Part shown: positions 24,899 to 33,353 of the stretch, in pieces
How the letters are laid out: every line of letters starts with the position of its first letter
Numbering within the stretch: position 1 is the stretch's first letter
From: an uncultured Paraprevotella sp.
GTDB lineage: Bacteria > Bacteroidota > Bacteroidia > Bacteroidales > Bacteroidaceae
Direction of reading: 5' to 3'
DNA length: 64,000 nt
NCBI GenBank assembly: GCA_900548345.1
Contig: URKA01000005.1
Span: forward strand, 44,045 to 108,044
Notes under the pieces: generated by a model
Seen by the model: only the letters and a program-made list of their open reading frames with translations
What the model was told of the DNA's origin: nothing
Databases searched by the model: none
Made by a program: the position numbers and the translations under genes

Positions 24899-26632
24899 TT
24901 ATTCAGCGACAACAGCCGAAAGTCTTTCAACCAGTTCACCGATACTTCCTTTACGGTTATTGCGGAAAGCCAGGTCGGTGTAAAGAGTGGCGCACCACTC
25001 ACTGCTTTCCTTCAAGCGTTTCCATTCTGCCCAAAGGGCATTATAGCGCGAGATTGAACTGCGTATTTCACCTTTATCAAAATCTTTTCCTGCACGCATC
25101 CGTCCGTCGGCAAGCATCATTATCCACATTTCCCTGATGAGCTGATATTTAATCCTTCCGTATGAACACGACACACGTATGGCTTCCAACAGGTCGTTGT
25201 CCCGATGCGAAAGTTGCCTTGACAATGCCTCTATCTGCAACCAGATGGCCACAGCCTCATCTTTCTCTGCCAAAATCTTTTGTTCCCAACCGTTCTTTAC
25301 AGCCTCATCAACATCCTTAAGACACTGACGGGCACTGAAAAACTCATCACGCGTCCACCAAACATCATTTGCCGTGTAACTGTTGCAATGCCCTTTGCGA
25401 ACACCCTCCACACTGAGCAAGGCGATTTGTCGGAACATGTCGGCATCACGCCCCTTGAACCCAATACTGTCGGTGAACCCGGAAAATATTTCTTCCTCCG
25501 TGCGACTGGGATTTATCGCCCATTGCGCCACAACGTATGTGTTCAGGTCTGTCCATATCTCATGAGTAATGTAAGGTCCTTGCCACCCGCCTCCATTCGA
25601 CCATGTCACCACACCGTTAATTTTACCAGACATCAGTACATTCCGGACACCCCGCGGAGTGTCGGACGGTGTCAAACGGTCGGTCAGACGATGGCTTCCG
25701 AACGGTATCACATACTTTGTCTCTGGCCATCCCTCTATCACACCTTTTCCTATATAATAAGGATGTGCTCCCTTGCCATACGCCTCCATCCTCGACTGCG
25801 ACTCCACAATCTGCTGGTGTCTGCCCTTGCCGAGACAAGGATTGAAAGGAGTCATACGATGATAGTCATCCTGTTGATACTTAATGGAAAATACAAGATT
25901 GGGATGCGGTTCTATACTGTCGGTCACCGAGAGGTAATATTTATCGCTGTTGTGGAAGTTAAAGCCGAAATCCCATGTACGGTAGAAAAGCATCTTGCCC
26001 CGCTTTACGCACACTTCCTCCCTCAGTATCTTCAGCAGAGTGATATGGTCGTGTATGCCATCCTTTCCTATCGGACTGTTGCCAAGATGATAGGGTGTGT
26101 CATGCAGATACGTCTCGCCAAACCTTAGTGTCAGCCCGTCAAGCGTGGGAAAACGTCTGAATATTCCGTCAATCTGCGCCCGCAGCAACTGTTGGAGCTT
26201 CCGGCTCTGCATATTGGGTTTGTATGATTCCGGATTACTTTTATCAAGGCGAATCTCATCTCCATAAGCCGCCCACAGCGATTTGGGGAATACGATAAAG
26301 TCTGTAAACGGATAAACCTTTATCCCCGCTTTATGAAACTCTGCAAGCTTCTCATCTATATATACAGCCCTCTTCTCTATCCATTCCCTCTCCTGTTTGT
26401 CTTTTATAAGCCCTTTTTTCACATGGTCGTATGTGATGGCACAGTTGATATGCCAATGGGTCACAGCCCCATTGAATCCTTGACTCCTCAGAAACTCCGG
26501 GTTGTTGTACTTTGTGACATAAGGTTTCTCGCCCGGATTATTGTGAACCATATCAAGGACATATTTCATTCCGCTTTGGGCGTTAGCCGTCATTGATACA
26601 GCTACAAACAGCGTCGACAATATTATTTTCAT
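24899..26632 (-). CDS. Secreted TIM-barrel-like protein, possible glycoside hydrolase of unassigned family
   Basis: A 577-residue protein with a signal peptide (MKIILSTLFVAVSMTANAQS). I do not recognise it as a named glycoside hydrolase family. The order of conserved-looking segments suggests a beta/alpha barrel similar to glucuronidase-type enzymes: NGAVTHWHIN, VYPFTDFIVFP, FPTLDGLTLRFGETYLHDTP, LFYRTWDFGFNFHN and VEPHPNLVFSIKYQ, then TWSNGGGWQGPYI. E in FGETY and acidic residues after strands are candidate catalytic residues. A helical region follows from about residue 400. It is transcribed from a promoter in the 96-bp repeat at 26684-26779. Extracytoplasmic sugar cleavage is inference. 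Confidence 0.6.
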   Translation of the reverse strand: MKIILSTLFVAVSMTANAQSGMKYVLDMVHNNPGEKPYVTKYNNPEFLRSQGFNGAVTHWHINCAITYDHVKKGLIKDKQEREWIEKRAVYIDEKLAEFHKAGIKVYPFTDFIVFPKSLWAAYGDEIRLDKSNPESYKPNMQSRKLQQLLRAQIDGIFRRFPTLDGLTLRFGETYLHDTPYHLGNSPIGKDGIHDHITLLKILREEVCVKRGKMLFYRTWDFGFNFHNSDKYYLSVTDSIEPHPNLVFSIKYQQDDYHRMTPFNPCLGKGRHQQIVESQSRMEAYGKGAHPYYIGKGVIEGWPETKYVIPFGSHRLTDRLTPSDTPRGVRNVLMSGKINGVVTWSNGGGWQGPYITHEIWTDLNTYVVAQWAINPSRTEEEIFSGFTDSIGFKGRDADMFRQIALLSVEGVRKGHCNSYTANDVWWTRDEFFSARQCLKDVDEAVKNGWEQKILAEKDEAVAIWLQIEALSRQLSHRDNDLLEAIRVSCSYGRIKYQLIREMWIMMLADGRMRAGKDFDKGEIRSSISRYNALWAEWKRLKESSEWCATLYTDLAFRNNRKGSIGELVERLSAVVAE

Positions 26633-26683
26633 CCCTATAGATTTAAATTGAACAGCAGTTATTTACGATAATTCAGAATAGGA

Positions 26684-26779
26684 CAAAAATAGGGAAAGGT
26701 GAGTGCAGAGACAAATGAAAACAAAGCTTTCTAATTTGTCTTTGCCGAACCGCATCCTATCTTCGCGAGAGCAAAGATA
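26684..26779 (-). repeat. 96-bp promoter-bearing inverted repeat, copy 1
   Basis: These 96 bases match the reverse complement of 28029-28124 with about six differences. At the outer (left) end the minus strand reads TTTG, 20 bases, TATTTTTG, a complete Bacteroides -33/-7 promoter firing toward the secreted protein gene 52 bases away. A second -7 box, TATCTTTG, lies at the inner end (26772-26779, minus). The middle can fold: CAGAGACAAAT pairs imperfectly with ATTTGTCTTTG. Confidence 0.9.
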
Positions 26780-26867
26780 GGGAAAAAATGTGCACGCACA
26801 TCATTACATATTTGCGAGATATGATGTGTTATTTGCGAAATGTAATGAGACTGACTTTTTCTTGTAA

Positions 26868-26969
26868 CCTGGAATACCATTCCAAGTGCTCATAGACCGA
26901 AAGGGAAACATCGTGCAGGAAGGTCACGTCCATTTGAATGAGAATGAATGGGAAGAACTGTTGAAGTAA
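26868..26969 (+). pseudogene. Remnant of a thioredoxin-like (redoxin) gene, C-terminus only
   Basis: Thirty-three codons read PGIPFQVLIDRKG, then NIVQEGHVHLNENEWEELLK and stop. The GIPFQVLIDRKGNIV segment matches the cis-proline and following strand of TlpA/AhpC-type thiol-disulfide proteins. An in-frame TAA directly precedes the first codon, and no start or CxxC motif is present, so this is a decayed fragment. It lies inside the unit flanked by the 96-bp inverted repeats. The rest of 26633-27042 holds only that repeat and the hairpin at 26968. Confidence 0.6.
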
Positions 26970-27017
26970 CTTCTCTCCCCCGAACCGGATACATTCGGTG
27001 TCGGGAAGAGAGAAGTT
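26968..27017. terminator. Hairpin between redoxin remnant and tspO
   Basis: AACTTCTCTC and GAGAGAAGTT form a perfect 10-bp outer stem, with CCCG/CGGG inside it. It overlaps the stop of the redoxin remnant and lies 26 bases after the tspO stop, so it may end transcription from either side. Confidence 0.6.
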
Positions 27018-27042
27018 CGTATTTCACACTCTGCAAGAACGC

Positions 27043-27510
27043 CTAATTGTAAACCATGATATACCCGTTCAGATAAGTGGCAAATCCGAGCCACATCAGG
27101 TAAGGAGCAAACAACCATGCTGCAACGGCACTTTCACCGCTTACCCGACCGACATACCAAAGTACGACGGCATCAAGAAGGACAATGTTGATAAAGCCGA
27201 GCCACGGAGCACAAAGATAGAAGAAACTGATACTCCAAAGGAAGTTCAACATCAGTTGCAAGGCAAACAAAAGGGTAATCTCAACTTTTCCGGAAGCCTC
27301 CTTCGTGCTCCACACCCAGGCAATGGACAATGCCATACAGAAATAAATGACAGTCCACACGATAGGAAAAACGATGTTGGGGGGCGTAATAGCCGGTTTG
27401 ACAAGTGTAGGATACCAGACATCAATGGAACCTGCCTGAAAATAAACGGCAGTCATACCCACGCCGAAACACAGGATAACGGCAAGAATAATACACAAAA
27501 ATCTTTTCAT
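27043..27510 (-). CDS. tspO: TspO/MBR family membrane protein
   Basis: A 155-residue protein with five hydrophobic segments. Family motifs are YPTLVKPAITPPNIVFPIVWTVIYFCMALS, LLFALQLMLNFLWSISFF and YLMWLGFATYLN. TspO proteins bind porphyrins and related ligands in membranes; the bacterial role is debated and not shown by this sequence. It is the only intact gene between the two 96-bp inverted repeats. A weak -7 box (TATCTTTA on the minus strand) lies about 35 bases upstream of its start. Confidence 0.9.
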   Translation of the reverse strand: MKRFLCIILAVILCFGVGMTAVYFQAGSIDVWYPTLVKPAITPPNIVFPIVWTVIYFCMALSIAWVWSTKEASGKVEITLLFALQLMLNFLWSISFFYLCAPWLGFINIVLLDAVVLWYVGRVSGESAVAAWLFAPYLMWLGFATYLNGYIMVYN

Positions 27511-27777
27511 AATCGTTGAAAGTTAAAGTTTAATACGGCGGTAAAGATAAATATCTTTTTCAAGAATCCCCTACGAAATAACGATTTACGGGATTTATTG
27601 GATTCCATTAACCTAACCGATGATAAAAAAGGCTAAGAAGGATTTATTTTACAATGACATGTTCTCACACTTTTTCCGCCAGCCTGTATCCTCACCTCGC
27701 GCGCATACCTATACTACAGGAAATTTTCCGGAAACACTATTCAAAAATTCAAACAATCTGTCAGTCAACAATCGGAC

Positions 27778-27849
27778 ACCTGTGAAGGATGAAACGGTCA
27801 CCTGTGAAGAACCGATTCTTCACCTGTAAGCGTTTCATCCTTCACAGGT
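27778..27849. repeat. CACAGGTG-family hairpin with 19-bp perfect arms
   Basis: ACCTGTGAAGGATGAAACG (27778-27796) is the exact reverse complement of 27831-27849. The 34-base loop holds a nested hairpin, GTGAAGAA-CCGA-TTCTTCAC (27804-27823), and on the minus strand contains ACAGGTGAAGAATCGG, the loop sequence shared with the repeats at 3235 and 42996. No gene is visible in the remainder of 27511-28028; a 69-codon open frame at 27620 has no homology signal or promoter. Confidence 0.8.
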
Positions 27850-28028
27850 CTGCGTTTTGAGCGGGACTTTAACAGAAAGCAAGCTGAACGATAGCAAGTC
27901 TTAACAACCTGTTTTACAAATACTTTTCGCTTTTAAATAGCATTTCCGGAAAACCACCTGTCGTACGCTCGCGCATTAAGGAAAAAATTTTATAAAACAA
28001 TCATCCGCCATATATCCCCTCTTTTACG

Positions 28029-28124
28029 TATCTTTGCTCTCGCGAAGATAGGATGCGGTTCGGCAGAGACAAATCAGAAAACTTCGTTTTCATTTGTCTC
28101 TGCACTCACCTTTCGCTATATTTG
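28029..28124 (+). repeat. 96-bp promoter-bearing inverted repeat, copy 2
   Basis: Inverted partner of 26684-26779, with about 90 of 96 positions identical. The inner end starts with TATCTTTG (28029-28036). The outer end carries TTTG (28093-28096), 20 bases, then TATATTTG (28117-28124), a full Bacteroides promoter 26 bases before the small gene at 28151. Between them CAGAGACAAAT and ATTTGTCTCTG form an 11-bp perfect stem. Confidence 0.9.
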
Positions 28125-28150
28125 CCTTTCAAAACACTAAACTCCATATT

Positions 28151-28420
28151 ATGCAGGAAGAAATCAATGACTTTGTCGATGCACTCAGCCGCTTCGTCGC
28201 CGACAGGCTCCGTATGGAAACGGACATGACCTATTGTCAGGAAGCCGTGAAAATCATAGATGCACGCAACCATACCTTCCATAAAATAACATGCGCCGCA
28301 ACGGATGAGTCGGAAGACATCTACGCCCTCAGAGACCTGTGCTATACAGACGAGGAGATGAATACACAACCGAACCGTCAGCGCATGTTGCGCATTGCAC
28401 GCAATTATTGGGACATGTAA
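28151..28420 (+). CDS. Small acidic protein of unknown function
   Basis: An 89-residue protein starting MQEEINDFVDALSRFVADRL. I do not recognise a family. It has no signal peptide or membrane segment and appears mainly helical, with scattered acidic residues and a C-terminus rich in Arg and Asn (QPNRQRMLRIARNYWDM). The start at 28151 follows the complete promoter at 28093-28124, which makes an earlier in-frame start at 28094 impossible for that transcript. Codon use resembles its neighbours, so it looks like a real gene. Confidence 0.65.
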   Translation: MQEEINDFVDALSRFVADRLRMETDMTYCQEAVKIIDARNHTFHKITCAATDESEDIYALRDLCYTDEEMNTQPNRQRMLRIARNYWDM

Positions 28421-28506
28421 CTGCACATCCGGCGGCAAGAAGCATAAAATTCATACCGCCTGCCGAATCTTTCAAAGATAAAGAAGACGGAATACCAAAT
28501 TTTTCG

Positions 28507-28514
28507 TATCTTTG
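28507..28514 (+). promoter_or_regulatory. -7 box (TATCTTTG) for the DUF2264 gene
   Basis: A perfect TAnnTTTG box 34 bases before the DUF2264 start codon; no clear -33 element. Confidence 0.55.
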
Positions 28515-28548
28515 GCTTTACATTAAAAACACCAAAACATTAACCTGA

Positions 28549-30570
28549 ATGAAGAGAATCATATTAAAAGCGTTTTGCGCGCTTGCCATGACTACCGGCA
28601 CATTGCCGGCAACGGCACAGGTTGCCGTACCGACGCACCGGATTGACCAAACGTTTTCCATACCTCAGCCCGACTACAAAATCAGTCCATATACCGGTCT
28701 GACCCGGCAAGGATGGATTGATGCGGCGGAATATCTCCTGAGCGGAGCATTCACCTACGTGCGTACTTTGGACGATCCCATGTACTTTCCCAAACAGTTT
28801 GAGAAAACCTATCCGAACCATGAGAACCAGGTACCCACAGCCAAACTCGAAGGCTTCTGCCGAACCCTCTTCATCGCCGCTCCCCTGCTCCGCGAGAATC
28901 CCGACCTGACTATCAACGGAATTAAAGTGGCTGATTACTATCGTCACCAGTTGCTGAACCTTATCAATCCGGAAAGTCCGGCCTACATTCGCCACCGTGA
29001 CGGAGGTCCCAGCCAGATTTTAGTAGAGTTCGGTGCGCTTGCCATCTCGCTGTCCGCAGCCAAGAATGTTCTGTGGGATCCCCTTACGCAGGCACAGAAA
29101 GACGAACTGGCCGCCACCATGCTTAGTTATGGCAACGGTCCCACCATCGGTTCCAACTGGATGTTCTTCAATGTATTCGTCATCAGTTTCTTCAAAGAAC
29201 AAGGTTATGCCGTCAATGACGAACGGATGAAAGACTGCCTGGAGAAACTGCTTGCCCTTTACCGTGGCGAAGGCTGGTACAATGATGCACCTGCATACGA
29301 CTATTACAGCATGTGGGCCTTTCAGATGTACGGCCCTATATGGGCACACATGTACGGCAAATTCTATCCTGAATATGCCGAACAGTTCAAGAAGAACCAA
29401 AGGGACTTAATCGACAACTATCCGTATATGTTCAGCAAGGACGGACGTATGAACATGTGGGGACGCAGTATCCCCTACCGTTTCGGTGCTGTCATCCCTC
29501 TGGCCCTCTTAGGGTTTGAAAACAATCCCGATGTCAACTACGGATGGATGAGACGCATCGCCTCTTCAACATTACTTCAGTTCCTGCAGAATCCCGACTT
29601 TCTGGAAGACAATGTCCCGACTTTAGGATTCTACGGGGCATTCGCTCCCGCCGTACAAATCTACAGTTGCCGCGGCAGCGTGTACTGGTGTGGAAAGGCA
29701 TTCCTCAGCCTGCTCCTTCCGGAGGACAACGTATTCTGGACAGCCAAAGAAAATAACGGACCATGGGAAAAGGAACTGAAAAAACATCATGTCTACAACA
29801 AGTTCCAGCCGGCCACCAACCTGCTCATCACAGACTATCCCGATTGCGGCGGTGCGGAAATGCGTTCGTGGTGCCATGAAACCGTGACCAACGACTGGCA
29901 GAAATTCCGCAGTTCGGAGAATTATAACAAATTGGCCTATCACACTGAATTTCCATGGATGGCAGACGGAACAAACGGAGAAGTGTCCATGAATTATGCC
30001 ACTCTGAACGGCAAAAAGGCATGGGAAGTACTGCGCCTGTACACATTCAGAAGTTTTGAAGACGGCATATACCGTCGCGATGCCGAACTGGAAACCGACC
30101 GTAACGTGAAATACCAGCTGGCCGACATCCCATTGCCCGGCGGTGTCCTGCGCATCGACAAGGTCAGCGTCCCGGCACCCACAGACATCCATCTGGGACA
30201 TTATACCCTTCCGGAAAGAAAAGGTACAGACTTTACCGAAGAAGAATCATCGAAAATAAAGAATGCCGTTATCATCGGAAACGGTGAATACCGGCTGGCC
30301 ATGGTCCCGCTGCACGGCTGGGACAAAGTAACGGTAAGTTATCCGGAAGGACTCCATCCCGTAAGCAACAGATGCGGACTGATTATGGCCGAAAAACACG
30401 TGGAAAAAGAAAATATCATGGTCACACTGATGTTATGGAAAAAAGGCGGAAAACCTTTCAGCAAGAAGGAACTTTCTCCCGTTCGTGATGTCAAGGTGGC
30501 CGAAGACCTCAGTTCGGTAGAGGTGACACTGGCCGACAAGACCGTGAAAACCGTTGAATTTGCACGATAA
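28549..30570 (+). CDS. Secreted DUF2264 family protein (GH154-type)
   Basis: A 673-residue protein with a signal peptide (cut near PATAQVAVP, residue 24). Residues 45-430 show the alpha/alpha-barrel pattern of DUF2264: FEKTYPNHENQVPTAKLEGFCRTLFIAAPLL, YGNGPTIGSNWMFFNVF, YNDAPAYDYYSMWAFQMYGPIW and GRSIPYRFGAVIPLALL. As I recall, this family is classed as GH154, with beta-glucuronidase activity described for some members. The C-terminal third is probably a beta-sandwich. Substrate here is unknown. It lies in the same neighbourhood as the other secreted protein at 24899, which may act on the same glycan. Confidence 0.8.
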   Translation: MKRIILKAFCALAMTTGTLPATAQVAVPTHRIDQTFSIPQPDYKISPYTGLTRQGWIDAAEYLLSGAFTYVRTLDDPMYFPKQFEKTYPNHENQVPTAKLEGFCRTLFIAAPLLRENPDLTINGIKVADYYRHQLLNLINPESPAYIRHRDGGPSQILVEFGALAISLSAAKNVLWDPLTQAQKDELAATMLSYGNGPTIGSNWMFFNVFVISFFKEQGYAVNDERMKDCLEKLLALYRGEGWYNDAPAYDYYSMWAFQMYGPIWAHMYGKFYPEYAEQFKKNQRDLIDNYPYMFSKDGRMNMWGRSIPYRFGAVIPLALLGFENNPDVNYGWMRRIASSTLLQFLQNPDFLEDNVPTLGFYGAFAPAVQIYSCRGSVYWCGKAFLSLLLPEDNVFWTAKENNGPWEKELKKHHVYNKFQPATNLLITDYPDCGGAEMRSWCHETVTNDWQKFRSSENYNKLAYHTEFPWMADGTNGEVSMNYATLNGKKAWEVLRLYTFRSFEDGIYRRDAELETDRNVKYQLADIPLPGGVLRIDKVSVPAPTDIHLGHYTLPERKGTDFTEEESSKIKNAVIIGNGEYRLAMVPLHGWDKVTVSYPEGLHPVSNRCGLIMAEKHVEKENIMVTLMLWKKGGKPFSKKELSPVRDVKVAEDLSSVEVTLADKTVKTVEFAR

Positions 30571-30610
30571 CAACCAGAGTGGCATCTTCGCCCTAAAGCA
30601 AAAGACTGTA

Positions 30611-30655
30611 TTAATCCCCTAATTTTCCTTATGGAAAAAGGGGATTAACGGTTTT
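30611..30655 (+). terminator. Terminator after the DUF2264 gene
   Basis: TTAATCCCCT and AGGGGATTAA form a perfect 10-bp stem around an 18-base loop, with a short T-run just after. Confidence 0.75.
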
Positions 30656-30731
30656 TAATGAAAATAAAATCCCCGTTTGAAATAAACAATGTACTTTTGA
30701 TTTATTAATCAACCTCAAAACTTAAGAAGAC

Positions 30732-31610
30732 ATGAAAATAACCGGAAAGTTTCTCAACGTAAGCAGTTTCTGCATAATGACAGCCACATTATCGTTCATA
30801 ACCGCATCATGCCGGGACCAGCAAAAAGATACGACAGAAGAGCCTTCCCTTTTGGAACTCAAAGCCGTATCCTGGGAAGAGAACAAAACAGTGGAAGGCT
30901 GCAAGATATATGCCGACTATCCGTCGGACAGCACCACCGCACTGTCGCAGAACATCCGCGAATGGATGAATGAACAACTGGGAGGCATATACGAGGGTAA
31001 CCTGAATGACGGAGAGAAAATGATAGGATTCTACGGAAAGAAACGTGTTGACGAAATCAGACGCAACATCGAAGAATTCGGTGAGAACAGCGCTATGGAC
31101 AAATCTGTATATTACGTGCAGATACGCGACAAGTTCGAGACCGCAAGCCTTGTCACCTATACCTCAGAGATTTACGAATATTCAGGTGGTGCGCATGGCG
31201 GAGAGGTGGAAATCGGAGCCGTTTTCCGTAAATCGGACGGCAGAAGGTTCGGCTGGGACATGTTCACGGCTGAAGGACAGACTGCATTACGCGACATCAT
31301 CAAGAATGAACTGAAAGAAAAATACTTCAAGGTCAAGAGCGATGAAGAGTTCTATTCCATGCTGTTGGCAGAAGAAGCGCGCTATGTCTTTCCTTTGCCT
31401 GACAGCGCTCCATACTTTATGCGAAACGGTGTCAAGTTCATATACCAGCAATACGAGATAGCACCTTACGCGGCCGGCAAGCCATATTGCATCATCCCGT
31501 ACGAAAAACTGACGGATTTCTTCACGGCCACAATGAAGCCTTTGGTAGCAAGTACAAAAGATAAAGTCGCCACCGAGCTGTTTCCAGCCAAATATATGAA
31601 CCTGCAATAA
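30732..31610 (+). CDS. DUF3298 domain lipoprotein
   Basis: A 292-residue lipoprotein with lipobox SFITASC (Cys about residue 28). The C-terminal half (about residues 185-270) resembles the DUF3298/RsiV domain, with FGWDMFTAEGQTALRDIIKNEL and FYSMLLAEEARYVFPLPDSAPYFMRNGVKFIYQQYEIAPYA. The preceding part has SLVTYTSEIYEYSGGAHGGEVEIGAVF, the usual DUF4163-like part. RsiV uses this domain to bind lysozyme, but there is no sigma factor or anti-sigma helix here, so function is open. It stands alone between terminators. Confidence 0.8.
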   Translation: MKITGKFLNVSSFCIMTATLSFITASCRDQQKDTTEEPSLLELKAVSWEENKTVEGCKIYADYPSDSTTALSQNIREWMNEQLGGIYEGNLNDGEKMIGFYGKKRVDEIRRNIEEFGENSAMDKSVYYVQIRDKFETASLVTYTSEIYEYSGGAHGGEVEIGAVFRKSDGRRFGWDMFTAEGQTALRDIIKNELKEKYFKVKSDEEFYSMLLAEEARYVFPLPDSAPYFMRNGVKFIYQQYEIAPYAAGKPYCIIPYEKLTDFFTATMKPLVASTKDKVATELFPAKYMNLQ

Positions 31611-31626
31611 ACCGAATATACCAATA

Positions 31627-31657
31627 CGCCTGCACAAATCATGTTACTGTGCAGGCG
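31627..31657. terminator. Bidirectional terminator between convergent genes
   Basis: CGCCTGCACA and TGTGCAGGCG form a perfect 10-bp stem with an 11-base loop. It lies between the stop codons of the DUF3298 gene (plus) and the UPF0210 gene (minus). Confidence 0.75.
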
Positions 31658-31673
31658 CATTGTATATTTATCC

Positions 31674-33038
31674 TTAATTCTTGAAACTATGTATCGGTGC
31701 GGGAATACGTCCGGTACGGTTCACGAAAGCACTACAATCAAACGGATTGACCGGCATCACAGGGGCATGCCCCAACAATCCGCCGAATTCCACCGTATCG
31801 CCCACGGTCTTCCCAATCACAGGAATAATACGCACTGCCGTGGTCTTCTGGTTAATCATACCGATAGCCGCTTCGTCCGCAATAATGCCGGATATCGTGG
31901 TGGCAGGAGTATCACCGGGAATGGCAATCATATCCAGACCGACGGAACATACACAGGTCATGGCCTCCAGTTTCTCCAAAGTCAGCGCGCCGCATTCCAC
32001 GGCATCAATCATCCCCTGGTCTTCGCTCACGGGAATGAATGCACCGCTCAGTCCGCCCACATAGGAAGATGCCATCACACCACCCTTCTTCACCTGGTCG
32101 TTCAGAAGTGCCAAGGCAGCAGTCGTTCCGGGAGCGCCGGTACGGGCCAAACCTATCTCCTCAAGAATCTCGGCCACACTGTCACCAATGGCAGGCGTAG
32201 GTGCAAGTGAGAGGTCGATAATGCCGAAAGGCACCCCCAGGCGTCTCGATGCTTCCTGTGCCACAAGCTGCCCCACGCGGGTAATCTTGAATGCCGTACG
32301 TTTGATGGTTTCACAAAGCACCTCGAAACTTGCACCCCGAATCTGCTCCAAGGCATATTTCACCACGCCCGGACCGCTCACTCCGACATTAATAATGGCA
32401 TCCGCCTCGGACACACCATGAAAAGCACCGGCCATGAAGGGGTTGTCATCGGGCGCATTACAGAGCACGACTAATTTGGCACAACCTAAAGAATCCTTTT
32501 CTTTAGTCTCTTCGGCCGTCTGCCTGATAATCTCCCCCATCAGTTTCACCGCATCCATATTGATTCCGGTCTTGGTGGAGCCTACATTTACCGAACTGCA
32601 TATCCGTTCCGTCTCGGCCAATGCCTGAGGAATGGAACGTATCAGCAATTCATCGCTCCTTGAAAGTCCTTTCGACACAATAGCCGAATAACCTCCAAGG
32701 AAATTGATGCCGACAGTTTTTGCCGCCGCATCAAGCGTATGCGCCACCTTGACATAATCCTCCGGCTTGCGGCATGCCGAACCGCCAACCAATGAAATAG
32801 GCGTGATAGATACACGCTTGTTCACGATTGGCACACCGTATTCTTTGGAAATATCCTCCCCCGTCCTGACCAGATTCTCGGCCAGACGTGTGATTTTCTC
32901 ATAAATATTCCGGCATAACCGGTCAAGCTCCGAATCCGCACAATCCAGCAGGTTGATACCCATCGTAATGGTACGCACATCAAGATTTTCCTGCTCAATC
33001 ATCTTGTTGGTTTCGAGCACTTCATGTAGATTAATCAT
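31674..33038 (-). CDS. UPF0210 (DUF711, PFL) family protein
   Basis: A 454-residue protein of unknown biochemical role. It resembles the glycyl-radical (PFL-like) barrel in fold but has no identified activity. Conserved segments include TITMGINLLDCAD, SITPISLVGGSACRKPEDYVKVA, NVGVSGPGVVKYALEQ, TRVGQLVAQEASRRLGVPFGIIDLSLAPTPAIGDSVAEILEE and SVGLDMIAIPGDTPA. It follows an ACT-domain gene by 16 bases, a pairing seen in many bacteria. The ATG at 33038 is preferred over a TTG two codons earlier. Confidence 0.9.
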   Translation of the reverse strand: MINLHEVLETNKMIEQENLDVRTITMGINLLDCADSELDRLCRNIYEKITRLAENLVRTGEDISKEYGVPIVNKRVSITPISLVGGSACRKPEDYVKVAHTLDAAAKTVGINFLGGYSAIVSKGLSRSDELLIRSIPQALAETERICSSVNVGSTKTGINMDAVKLMGEIIRQTAEETKEKDSLGCAKLVVLCNAPDDNPFMAGAFHGVSEADAIINVGVSGPGVVKYALEQIRGASFEVLCETIKRTAFKITRVGQLVAQEASRRLGVPFGIIDLSLAPTPAIGDSVAEILEEIGLARTGAPGTTAALALLNDQVKKGGVMASSYVGGLSGAFIPVSEDQGMIDAVECGALTLEKLEAMTCVCSVGLDMIAIPGDTPATTISGIIADEAAIGMINQKTTAVRIIPVIGKTVGDTVEFGGLLGHAPVMPVNPFDCSAFVNRTGRIPAPIHSFKN

Positions 33039-33054
33039 ACGCAAAGGATTTTGA

Positions 33055-33327
33055 TTATATACGGTGCATTTTATCGAAGATTTCTTCGCGCTGGCACTTC
33101 ACCTGAACCCCCAACGCCATACCTACCGCAGACAGTTCTTCGGCAATGACCTCGAACGTCTTCTCCACGTGGGCCAAGTCAACTATCATCATCATGTTGA
33201 AATACTCCTGTACGATAGTCTGCGAAATATCCAGGATGTTCGCATTATTCTCCGCCAAGTACGTACAAACCTTAGCGATGATGCCCACGGCATCTTTACC
33301 GACAACTGTAATAATGGTTTTGTTCAT
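33055..33327 (-). CDS. UPF0237 ACT-domain protein
   Basis: A 90-residue single ACT domain, starting TIITVVGKDAVGIIAKVCTYLAENNANILDISQTI, with the glycine-rich first loop typical of small-molecule-binding ACT modules. It probably binds an amino acid and may regulate the UPF0210 partner it is cotranscribed with; that role is inference from gene pairing. It is the first gene of the two-gene unit read leftward. Confidence 0.92.
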   Translation of the reverse strand: MNKTIITVVGKDAVGIIAKVCTYLAENNANILDISQTIVQEYFNMMMIVDLAHVEKTFEVIAEELSAVGMALGVQVKCQREEIFDKMHRI

Positions 33328-33353
33328 AATACATTCCTATAAAGAGTGTGTTA

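Noticed and set aside
27620..27829. 69-codon open frame in the tspO spacer
   Set aside because: It runs into the perfect palindrome at 27778, has no good ribosome site or promoter and no recognisable sequence.
26684..28124. The inverted repeat unit as a classical transposon
   Set aside because: No transposase or integrase lies inside, no target duplication is seen outside the repeats, and each repeat serves as a promoter for its outer neighbour.
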